Made by a program: the position numbers and the translations under genes. Source: Lachnospiraceae bacterium UBA3804 (lineage in GTDB: Bacteria; Bacillota; Clostridia; Lachnospirales; Lachnospiraceae). From it: a stretch of 64,000 nt of DNA. Below, piece by piece: positions 24,078 to 31,281 of the stretch. Within the stretch, counting starts at the first letter, position 1. Every line of letters begins with the position of its first letter. Where the stretch lies: NCBI GenBank assembly GCA_002368665.1, contig DFEK01000001.1, forward strand, positions 213,643-277,642, given 5' to 3'. The notes beneath the pieces are model-generated. The model saw nothing but the letters and a program-made list of their open reading frames with translations, ran no database searches and was not told where the DNA came from.

Positions 24078-25442
24078 TTGATTACCAGACGTGAAGTATT
24101 AGAAACCAATGAAATGATTCAAAAGGAAAACCTGGATGTGCGTACCATCACCATGGGTATTTCCCTTTTGGACTGCATGGATGCGTCATTGGATGAATGT
24201 CGCAAAAAGATCCATGATAAAATTTACAGCAAAGCCAAAAACCTGGTGAAAACAGGAAAAGATATTGAACGGGAATTCGGTATTCCCATTGTGAATAAGC
24301 GAATCTCCGTCACTCCGATTGCCATCGTCGGTTCCGCTTGCTGCAAAAGCCCCGAAGACTATGCAGCAATCGCAAAGACTTTGGATGATGTTGCCAAAGA
24401 AGTCGGCGTGAATTTCATCGGAGGCTATTCCGCGTTGGTCAGCAAGGGCAGCACCCCTTATGACGAAATGCTGATGAAGTCCATTCCGCTTGCACTTTCC
24501 ACAACGGATATGGTTTGTTCATCCATCAATTTAGGCTCAACCAAGACCGGTATCAATATGGATGCGGTAAGACTGATGGGTGACATTATCAAAGAAACCG
24601 CTGAATTGACCAAGGAACAGGACAGCCTCGGCTGTGCCAAACTCGTGGTATTCTGCAATGCTCCGGATGATAATCCGTTCATGGCGGGTGCTTTTCACGG
24701 TGTGACCGAAGGTGACTGTGTCATCAATGTCGGTGTATCCGGCCCGGGCGTTGTTAAGACCGCATTGGAGAAGGTCAGGGGAGAGAGTTTTGAAGTTCTT
24801 TGTGAAACTATCAAAAAGACCGCCTTCAAGGTAACCCGTGTCGGCCAGCTTGTGGCGAAGGAAGCATCCCAGAGACTGGGTGTTCCCTTCGGTATCATCG
24901 ATTTATCCTTAGCACCGACTCCGGCTATCGGCGATTCCGTTGCTGATATTCTTTGTGAGATCGGTTTGGAATATGCGGGCGCACCTGGTACAACGGCTGC
25001 ACTGGCACTTTTAAACGATCAGGTGAAAAAGGGCGGAGTAATGGCATCCTCTTATGTCGGCGGACTCTCCGGAGCCTTCATTCCGGTATCCGAAGATCAG
25101 GGCATGATCAATGCCGTGGAAGCCGGCGCATTAAGTTTGGAAAAACTCGAAGCCATGACCTGCGTATGCTCCGTGGGACTTGATATGATTGCAATTCCCG
25201 GAGATACGAAAGCAACGACGATTTCCGGTATCATTGCGGATGAACTGGCCATAGGTATGGTAAACCAGAAAACAACCGCGGTCAGAATCATTCCGGTTAT
25301 CGGAAAAGGCGTGGGAGAGACCGTGGAATTCGGAGGACTTTTGGGACATGCTCCGATCATGCCGGTCAATTCTTTCTCCTGCGATAATTTCGTCAATCGT
25401 ACCGGACGGATTCCGGCACCGATTCACAGCTTTAAGAACTGA
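24078..25442 (+). CDS. PFL family protein (UPF0210)
   Basis: 454 residues from a TTG start with GAAGAGGGA upstream; the start M-I-T-R-R-E-V-L-E-T matches the family, and a longer frame to 24042 lacks support. It belongs to UPF0210, a family distantly similar to pyruvate formate-lyase but without the glycyl-radical loop, of unknown biochemical role. Recognised segments include R-T-I-T-M-G-I-S-L-L-D-C and I-N-V-G-V-S-G-P-G-V-V. It follows the ACT gene and ends before a bidirectional terminator. Confidence 0.92.
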   Translation: MITRREVLETNEMIQKENLDVRTITMGISLLDCMDASLDECRKKIHDKIYSKAKNLVKTGKDIEREFGIPIVNKRISVTPIAIVGSACCKSPEDYAAIAKTLDDVAKEVGVNFIGGYSALVSKGSTPYDEMLMKSIPLALSTTDMVCSSINLGSTKTGINMDAVRLMGDIIKETAELTKEQDSLGCAKLVVFCNAPDDNPFMAGAFHGVTEGDCVINVGVSGPGVVKTALEKVRGESFEVLCETIKKTAFKVTRVGQLVAKEASQRLGVPFGIIDLSLAPTPAIGDSVADILCEIGLEYAGAPGTTAALALLNDQVKKGGVMASSYVGGLSGAFIPVSEDQGMINAVEAGALSLEKLEAMTCVCSVGLDMIAIPGDTKATTISGIIADELAIGMVNQKTTAVRIIPVIGKGVGETVEFGGLLGHAPIMPVNSFSCDNFVNRTGRIPAPIHSFKN

Positions 25443-25464
25443 GAAAATATAGTTTCACATAAGG

Positions 25465-25490
25465 AAAGACCTGCACGATGCAGGTCTTTT
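25465..25490. terminator. Bidirectional terminator
   Basis: AAAGACCTGCA (25465-25475) and TGCAGGTCTTT (25479-25489) form a perfect 11-bp stem with a 3-nt loop. The A- and T-runs at its base let it end the plus-strand PFL transcript and the convergent tmcAL transcript. Confidence 0.9.
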
Positions 25491-25503
25491 CGCTATATTC
25501 GGA

Positions 25504-26739
25504 TTATACTCTTACGATCTCCCTGGAAAATTCGCTTACGGTTGCCGCATGGAATTTCTCGGTAACGAGAGTATCGTAGATATGTGCGGACTGGACATCG
25601 CCTTCGAGCATTACCAATGCGTTTTCGGAAAGGATGTTCTTGGCGTCCGCAAGCTTGGAAATCAAAGGAATCTTTGAATGATTTTTAATCTCTGTCAGAA
25701 GGTCTTTGGATTCCTCGCGGAAGCCCAGCATTCTTGCATAGTAGATATAATCATCATTGATGAAGGTTTCCATTCTGTCCTTACGGATGTTCAGAAGAAT
25801 GTGTAAAAGACTTCTGCTGACTCTTGCATACGTAATATCCTTACTCTTAAGAAGGTCACAGAACTGCGAGAAGGAAGAGTAGCGGTTTAGGTTTTTCAAA
25901 ATCTTATCGGAGAAATCTCTCGAAATATCGACATAGGAAGTGTATCCGCTGGATGCATCCAAAAGGAGCTTGTATTTTAACATGGCGGAAATATCTTCCT
26001 CGACGATCGGGAATGTCTGGTTGAATTCCTCTTTCAGAATATCAAATACGTAATAAGGCACCTGGCTTTCGATGCGGTCGATCGTTCCGGTTTCCGAAAT
26101 GGATTCGCGGATCGCCATGGCGGAACTTAATGTAGACTGCATCATGCGTTCATGGTAACCGGAACCGATTCTACGGTTCGTATACGGCTCGATGGCACAG
26201 TCTCTTTGTTTGATGGCACGCAGATATTCAAAGCCCAAAATATTGTTCGGCTCTCGCATGGCCTGTACATGTTCGAAGGAATCGGGAATGAGTTCTTCGA
26301 TCGTAGCGGATCTGGCCATCGGATAGGAAAGACCGGTCTTCATTTTATCGCGGATCAGTACGTGGATCTCTTCTTTGCGATCATTTAAAATCGTCGCAAT
26401 ATCATCCAAAAGGCCGATATCACCGCATTCGCTGCCGAAGCAGAGCATATCGGTCACACCTAGCTTATCCAAAAGCGCAACGGAGCCTGATGCAAAGAAT
26501 TCGGCACTTCCGACGGAGTAGTACAAAGGAAGCTCAATCACCAAATCCGCGCCGCCTTTTAACGCCATCTTGGTACGTTCGTATTTGTCGATAAAAGCAG
26601 GACAGCCGCGTTGAGTAAAATCACCGGACATAATGACGATGATCTTGTCCGCACCGGTGATTTCCCTGGCTTCCTGAATTTGTTTTTCGTGTCCGTTATG
26701 GAACGGATTGTATTCCGCAATAATTCCGCAAACTTTCAT
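25504..26739 (-). CDS. tmcAL: tRNA(Met) cytidine acetate ligase
   Basis: 411 residues from the ATG at 26739, which follows an AAGGGAG-like ribosome binding site; a 17-residue upstream extension is rejected. The N-terminal nucleotidyltransferase fold shows G-I-I-A-E-Y-N-P-F-H-N-G-H (HxGH-like), then V-I-M-S-G-D-F-T-Q-R-G and the I-E-L-P strand. TmcAL makes N4-acetylcytidine at the wobble position of elongator tRNA-Met using acetate and ATP. It is monocistronic on the minus strand. Confidence 0.93.
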   Translation of the reverse strand: MKVCGIIAEYNPFHNGHEKQIQEAREITGADKIIVIMSGDFTQRGCPAFIDKYERTKMALKGGADLVIELPLYYSVGSAEFFASGSVALLDKLGVTDMLCFGSECGDIGLLDDIATILNDRKEEIHVLIRDKMKTGLSYPMARSATIEELIPDSFEHVQAMREPNNILGFEYLRAIKQRDCAIEPYTNRRIGSGYHERMMQSTLSSAMAIRESISETGTIDRIESQVPYYVFDILKEEFNQTFPIVEEDISAMLKYKLLLDASSGYTSYVDISRDFSDKILKNLNRYSSFSQFCDLLKSKDITYARVSRSLLHILLNIRKDRMETFINDDYIYYARMLGFREESKDLLTEIKNHSKIPLISKLADAKNILSENALVMLEGDVQSAHIYDTLVTEKFHAATVSEFSREIVRV

Positions 26740-26784
26740 GGCTTTCTCCCTTTTCTTAATATCACTATTGTAACATAATTGACA

Positions 26785-26813
26785 TTGCATTTCAAAACTA
26801 GATGTGGTATATT
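26785..26813 (+). promoter_or_regulatory. Promoter of the first DUF4190-like gene
   Basis: TTGCAT (26785-26790), a 17-bp spacer and TATATT (26808-26813) with an extended TGg. Confidence 0.6.
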
Positions 26814-26866
26814 CACATTGGTTTTACCACAATAACATGTTTTTTAATCTATAGGAGGATTTAAAA

Positions 26867-27292
26867 ATGAGCAAGAAAATGGGTATCACAGCTATGATTC
26901 TCGGTATTGCCAGCCTGGTACTCGGCCTGAACGGATCCTATACATGGGGTATCCTTGCAGTCGCAGGTCTGGTTTGTGCCATCATTTCATTTACGTATCA
27001 GAAGAAGGCCAAGGCGGAAGGTCAGGAAGACGGATTTACGAAAGCTGCCAAAATTACTTCCATCATCGGTTTGGTATTCTGTATCATCGGAATTTTATGG
27101 GGCTTAATCTGCGGTATCTGCACCTGTGTTGCATCGACCGCTCTGCAAGCAGCAGCCGTTACCGCTACGGCGATGGAAAGTTCCGAAATCAATGAAGGTA
27201 TCAACAATGCAATCAATAATTCCATCGATACCGATGATCTGGCAAATCAGATCAATGATGCAGTGAATGATGCACTCAAAAATGTAAAGTAA
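26867..27292 (+). CDS. DUF4190-like small membrane protein, copy 1
   Basis: 141 residues with two pairs of hydrophobic segments (about 6-45 and 62-95), typical of DUF4190-type proteins: A-M-I-L-G-I-A-S-L-V-L-G, V-A-G-L-V-C-A-I-I-S-F and K-I-T-S-I-I-G-L. The function is unknown. A hydrophilic, N/D/I-rich helical tail (about 103-141) is absent from the neighbouring paralogue. It has a strong AGGAGG-like ribosome binding site. The two paralogues are 104 bp apart. Confidence 0.75.
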   Translation: MSKKMGITAMILGIASLVLGLNGSYTWGILAVAGLVCAIISFTYQKKAKAEGQEDGFTKAAKITSIIGLVFCIIGILWGLICGICTCVASTALQAAAVTATAMESSEINEGINNAINNSIDTDDLANQINDAVNDALKNVK

Positions 27293-27396
27293 TAAAAGAA
27301 TTAAAAAAGAATTAATATTTTATTGAATTTAGTTCACTAATGTGTTAAACTTGATATCAAGAAAAACTTGTTCTTGTATAAGAGGAGGAACGAAAA

Positions 27397-27723
27397 ATGA
27401 GCAAGAAGAATAGTATTACAGCAATGGCACTTGGTATTGCCAGCCTTGTACTTGGTATTAACGGTTGGGAGACCTACGGTATTCTCGCAGTAGCAGGTTT
27501 GGTTTGCGCTATTATTTCCTTCAACTTCCAGAAGAAGGCAGCTGAAGAAGGCGTTGAGAACGGATTCACCAAAGCAGCTAAGATTACTTCCATCATCGGT
27601 TTGATTTTCTCCATTCTCGGACTTGTCGGTGGAATTATCTGCGGTATCTGCATCTGTGTAGCTGGTGGTGCAGCAACTGCTCTTGAAGCAGCAGCAGCAT
27701 CTGCTCAGTCTTTCATTCTGTAA
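27397..27723 (+). CDS. DUF4190-like small membrane protein, copy 2
   Basis: 108 residues, clearly a paralogue of the preceding gene: both begin M-S-K-K, share I-T-A-M-x-L-G-I-A-S-L-V-L-G and F-T-K-A-A-K-I-T-S-I-I-G-L, and have the same transmembrane layout. It ends at about residue 108 without the acidic tail of copy 1. It has its own GAGGAGG ribosome binding site and a terminator follows. Tandem duplication followed by divergence is the simplest reading. Confidence 0.75.
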   Translation: MSKKNSITAMALGIASLVLGINGWETYGILAVAGLVCAIISFNFQKKAAEEGVENGFTKAAKITSIIGLIFSILGLVGGIICGICICVAGGAATALEAAAASAQSFIL

Positions 27724-27745
27724 TTTGCAGTTTGTCTCAACAATT

Positions 27746-27777
27746 AACCCCGGCGCAGACAATGCACCGGGGTTTTT
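27746..27777 (+). terminator. Intrinsic terminator after DUF4190-like copy 2
   Basis: AACCCCGG (27746-27753) pairs with CCGGGGTT (27767-27774), followed by T. Confidence 0.85.
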
Positions 27778-27819
27778 GTTCTGTTTTGGGAAGAAACACT
27801 TTGAGATTTAGGAGTTTGT

Positions 27820-28707
27820 ATGCATCCTTACGTTAATTTTATCGGAAAACCTTTCAGCACCTACGGTATTGCGGCATTTGTTGGAATGATCTTTGCCGTG
27901 ATCTACAGTGCGATTGTTCATTTCGCAACCAAAGACAAGAAAGATTTCTTCAGCCGCTTCGTGTTTATCGTATACGGAGCGCTGTTCGGAGGAGTGTTTG
28001 CGGCGGTCTTTTTCCAGTTTACGGTAATTAAAGGAAATATCGAAGCGCTTAAATATCTCTTTAGCGATTTTAACAAATTCAAAAGCATGTTCAGTGCCGG
28101 CCTGGTATTTTACGGAGGAATGATCGGTCTGTTCATCGGATTTGTGGTTTATGCGCAGTATTTCAAAGAAGATGTAAGAGATTGGATCCGTACGGCTCCC
28201 GCAGGTTTTATTCTGTTCCACGCATGCGGTCGTATCGGCTGTACGGTCGGAGGATGCTGTTTCGGCAAGGTGCTTCACTGGCATCAGGATTTTCCGAATC
28301 TGGAAACAGGTCTGTTCGAACGCGGCGGAGAACCGGTTTTTGCTTACGGGGGAGTGTTTAATGCAAGAATCGGAGCGTACTGTATTCCGATCCAGTTGAT
28401 CGAATCCGCGGGTCTGATCGCCATTTTCCTGATTTTACTTCTGTTTCAGGCTCTTATGAGGAAAAATAAGGCATATTATCGTCCGATGGGCTTATATTAT
28501 GTACTGTATGCAATTCTTCGTTTTGTGCTGGAATTCTGGCGCGGTGACTTAAACAGAGGTATCTGGGGCGGTATTTCTTTTTCACAGTACATCAGCATGG
28601 CGGTCTTTGTGATCGGACTGTATTGCCTGATTTGTCCGACCGGGAAGAATTTCCTGGAAAAATGGTACAACGGAAGCCTTCGCAAAAAGATGGCGAATGC
28701 GGAATAA
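27820..28707 (+). CDS. lgt: Prolipoprotein diacylglyceryl transferase-like protein
   Basis: 295 residues with about seven hydrophobic segments. The Lgt signature H-A-C-G-R-I-G-C-x3-G-C-C-F-G (about residues 134-148) and the later R-F-V-L-E-F-W-R-G-D segment are present, along with G-G-M-I-G earlier. Lgt attaches diacylglycerol to the lipobox cysteine of prolipoproteins such as the one encoded at 14717. Clostridia often have several paralogues, and the cysteine-rich form here may not be the housekeeping copy. The start follows a TAGGAG ribosome binding site. Confidence 0.85.
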   Translation: MHPYVNFIGKPFSTYGIAAFVGMIFAVIYSAIVHFATKDKKDFFSRFVFIVYGALFGGVFAAVFFQFTVIKGNIEALKYLFSDFNKFKSMFSAGLVFYGGMIGLFIGFVVYAQYFKEDVRDWIRTAPAGFILFHACGRIGCTVGGCCFGKVLHWHQDFPNLETGLFERGGEPVFAYGGVFNARIGAYCIPIQLIESAGLIAIFLILLLFQALMRKNKAYYRPMGLYYVLYAILRFVLEFWRGDLNRGIWGGISFSQYISMAVFVIGLYCLICPTGKNFLEKWYNGSLRKKMANAE

Positions 28708-28711
28708 ACTG

Positions 28712-28740
28712 TTGTAAAATTTGCACAAATAAAGTAAAAT
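28712..28740 (+). promoter_or_regulatory. Promoter of the EF-G paralogue
   Basis: TTGTAA (28712-28717), a 17-bp spacer and TAAAAT (28735-28740), 49 bp before the start. Confidence 0.65.
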
Positions 28741-28789
28741 ATTACTTGGGTTTTTAGCAAACTACAATAATAAATACGGAGGTTACACA

Positions 28790-30883
28790 ATGAACATTTA
28801 CACCACGGATAAAATCCGAAACGTGGTTTTGCTTGGTCATGGGGGAGCAGGCAAAACATCCCTGGCGGAAGCAATGGCTTACCTTGCCGGATTAACGTCC
28901 AGAATGGGCAAAGTTGCTGACGGAAACACCGTAAGTGACTATGGCAAAGAAGAACAGAAACGCCAGATTTCCATTTCTACTTCCATGATTGCCATGGAGT
29001 GGGAAGGAAATAAAATCAATCTTCTGGATGCACCCGGTTTCTTTGATTTTGTCGGAGAAATGGAAGAGGCAGCCTCTGCAGCGGATGCAGCAATCATAGT
29101 TGTTTCCGGTAAAGCAGGTGTGGAAGTTGGTACCCAGCGCGCATGGGATATCTGCGAGAAATTCAAACTTCCCAGAATGTTCTTTGTTACCGATATGGAT
29201 ATCGATAATGCTTCCTACCGTCAGGTTGTGGAAGACTTAACCGAGTTATACGGAAATAAAATTGCTCCGTTCCATCTTCCCATCCGTGAGAATGAGAAGT
29301 TTACGGGCTATGTAAACGTTATCTCCGAGAAAGCATTCAAATGGCAGGGTAAGGAAGCCGTTGAATGTGAGATTCCCGAAGCCAATAAAGAGTATCTTGC
29401 AAAATATCGTGAATCCTTGATGGAAGCGGTTGCGGAGACCAGCGAGGATCTTATGGAGCGTTATTTCGGCGGTGAGACTTTTACCGAGAACGAAATCCGT
29501 GCTGCACTGCGTACTTCCATGGACGATATGAGCATCGTTCCCATTTCCATGGGTTCCAATATTCTCTGCCAGGGTATTTATACTCTGATGGACGATATCA
29601 TTAAGTATTTCCCCGCACCGGACAATCGTCAGGTAGCAGGTATCGACTTAAAGACCAACGAAGTATTCGAAGCAAATTACGATTTCTCCAAGCCGAAGAG
29701 TGCATATATCTTTAAGACCATCGTGGATCCGTTCATCGGTAAATATTCCTTCATCAAGGTTATGTCCGGTGTTCTTAAGACCGATGATCTGATGTACAAC
29801 GACGAGAAGAGCGTTGAAGAAAAGATCGGTAAAATCTATGTCCTTCAGGGTAACAAGCCCAGCGAAGTTTCCGAGCTTCATGCAGGCGACCTCGGTGCAC
29901 TTGCAAAGGTTACCGCAGCAAGAACCGGAAATACCCTTTCCACCAAGGCTCACATCATCCGCTACGGTAAGGTTGACCTTCCGAAACCTTATACTTATAA
30001 GAGATACCATGCAGTCAACAAGGGCGATGTAGATAAGATCGCACAGTCCTTACAGAAGATGATGCATGAGGATCAGACCTTAAAGGCTGTGAATGATTCC
30101 GAGAATAAGCAGATGCTTCTTTACGGTATGGGTGATCTTCATATCGATGTGGTTGCAAGCCGCTTAAAGAATGAATACAAGGTGGAAATCGAGCTGACCA
30201 AACCCAAGGTTGCGTTCAGAGAGACGATCAAGAAGAAATCCGATGTGGAATACAAGTATAAGAAACAGTCCGGCGGACACGGCCAGTATGGTCATGTTAA
30301 GATGCGTTTCGAGCCGTCAGGCGATTTGACCACACCGTATGTATTTGAAGAAGAAGTTGTCGGCGGAGCAGTTCCCAAGAACTATTTCCCCGCTGTGGAA
30401 AAAGGTATGGCTGAATCCGTTGGCCGCGGACCTTTGGCAGCTTATCCGGTAGTCGGAGTTAAGGGTATCCTTTATGACGGATCCTATCACCCGGTTGACT
30501 CTTCGGAAATGGCATTCAAGACCGCTACCATCCAGGCCTTCAAGAAAGGCTTCATGGAAGCCGGACCGATTCTCCTTGAGCCGATCGAGAACCTGAAAGT
30601 TACCGTTCCCGATAAATACACAGGTGATGTAATGGGCGACTTAAATAAGCGCCGCGGACGTGTACTCGGTATGAATCCCGCAGGAAACGGAAAGACCGTT
30701 GTTGAGGCGGAAATCCCGATGATGAATCTGTACGGATACTGCACCGACCTTCGTTCAATGACCGGCGGTAGCGGAGATTTCGAGTATGAATTCGTTCGTT
30801 ACGAGCAGTGCCCGAGCGATGTTCAGGAAGCCGAAGTAAAGGCAAGAGCAGAGAAGGTTGCTGCAAACAATGCGGAAGCATAA
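28790..30883 (+). CDS. Elongation factor G-like translational GTPase (paralogue)
   Basis: 697 residues with the EF-G domain order: G domain (about 1-275), domain II, and domains III-V ending in Y-x-E-V/Y-E-Y-E-F-V-R-Y. The P-loop is G-H-G-G-A-G-K-T (16-23). The switch II motif, normally D-T-P-G-H-V-D-F, reads D-A-P-G-F-F-D-F (80-87), so the catalytic His is Phe. The usual N-K-x-D guanine motif reads T-D-M-D (134-137). These changes point to an EF-G2-type or specialised ribosomal GTPase rather than the main fusA, which normally lies in the str operon. A GGAGG ribosome binding site precedes the ATG. Confidence 0.88.
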   Translation: MNIYTTDKIRNVVLLGHGGAGKTSLAEAMAYLAGLTSRMGKVADGNTVSDYGKEEQKRQISISTSMIAMEWEGNKINLLDAPGFFDFVGEMEEAASAADAAIIVVSGKAGVEVGTQRAWDICEKFKLPRMFFVTDMDIDNASYRQVVEDLTELYGNKIAPFHLPIRENEKFTGYVNVISEKAFKWQGKEAVECEIPEANKEYLAKYRESLMEAVAETSEDLMERYFGGETFTENEIRAALRTSMDDMSIVPISMGSNILCQGIYTLMDDIIKYFPAPDNRQVAGIDLKTNEVFEANYDFSKPKSAYIFKTIVDPFIGKYSFIKVMSGVLKTDDLMYNDEKSVEEKIGKIYVLQGNKPSEVSELHAGDLGALAKVTAARTGNTLSTKAHIIRYGKVDLPKPYTYKRYHAVNKGDVDKIAQSLQKMMHEDQTLKAVNDSENKQMLLYGMGDLHIDVVASRLKNEYKVEIELTKPKVAFRETIKKKSDVEYKYKKQSGGHGQYGHVKMRFEPSGDLTTPYVFEEEVVGGAVPKNYFPAVEKGMAESVGRGPLAAYPVVGVKGILYDGSYHPVDSSEMAFKTATIQAFKKGFMEAGPILLEPIENLKVTVPDKYTGDVMGDLNKRRGRVLGMNPAGNGKTVVEAEIPMMNLYGYCTDLRSMTGGSGDFEYEFVRYEQCPSDVQEAEVKARAEKVAANNAEA

Positions 30884-30906
30884 ACAAATCCATTAAGAAA
30901 ACACTT

Positions 30907-30936
30907 CGGGGAGAACGTTATGTTCTCCCCGTTTTT
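30907..30936 (+). terminator. Intrinsic terminator of the EF-G-like gene
   Basis: CGGGGAGAAC (30907-30916) pairs with GTTCTCCCCG (30922-30931), 5-nt loop, then five T. Confidence 0.92.
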
Positions 30937-30937
30937 A

Positions 30938-30965
30938 TTGACATTGTAGGTAAAGATGATAAAAT
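30938..30965 (+). promoter_or_regulatory. Promoter upstream of the tandem repeats
   Basis: A perfect TTGACA (30938-30943), a 16-bp spacer and TAAAAT (30960-30965). If active it gives a leader of about 310 nt containing the repeats and the structured element before the Re-citrate synthase gene. A second, AT-rich candidate promoter (TTGATA at 31232, TATTTA at 31254) lies nearer the gene. Confidence 0.6.
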
Positions 30966-31015
30966 AAAACGGTATGCGCGAACCTATCGAATATGTATTA
31001 CACGACATTACGACA

Positions 31016-31115
31016 TTGGCTCGCACGACGGCATCACGATATGGCTCGCACGACGTCATCACGATATGGCTCGCACGACGTCATCACGATATGGCTCGCA
31101 CGACGGCATTACGAC
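31016..31115 (+). repeat. Four tandem copies of a 25-bp repeat
   Basis: Units at 31016-31040, 31041-31065, 31066-31090 and 31091-31115. Each contains TGGCTCGCACGAC followed by GGCAT or GTCAT and TCACGAT-like ends. Units 1 and 4 have GACGGCAT, units 2 and 3 GACGTCAT. A partial fifth copy lies just upstream (about 31001-31014). There are no spacers, so this is not CRISPR. The unit is the 5' arm of the structured element at 31091-31207, repeated. The 25-bp period is not a multiple of three, and I see no convincing gene in 30966-31281. Confidence 0.95.
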
Positions 31116-31207
31116 TAAAGGCATACGCGAAGCGTATGTTTTGCACTCAGGGACTCGGATGCGGTGGCAACTCGCCCTTCGCGAAGTCTACATGCCGTCG
31201 GCTCGAG
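31091..31207 (+). other. Structured intergenic element, copy A
   Basis: CTCG (31095-31098) and CGACGGCAT (31101-31109) pair with ATGCCGTCG (31192-31200) and CGAG (31204-31207), closing a domain with an inner hairpin (CATACGC 31122-31128 with GCGTATG 31132-31138, GAA loop) and the motif GGATGCGGTGGCAACTC (31157-31173). A second copy at 63001-63086 has the same layout with a different but fully paired stem. I do not recognise the family. It may be an untranslated-region RNA or a palindromic mobile repeat. Confidence 0.75.
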
Positions 31208-31281
31208 GAATTGCCAATACAGATTATTTATTTGATAATCATATTTTAAATAATATTTAAAATAAAGTGGAGAAATGAATC

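Noticed and set aside
31016..31115. Possible CRISPR array
   Set aside because: The repeats are directly adjacent with no unique spacers, the unit is 25 bp, and no cas genes are in the window.
30974..31249. A 91-codon open frame across the tandem repeats
   Set aside because: No ribosome binding site, repeat period not a multiple of three, and composition typical of repeat-encoded noise.
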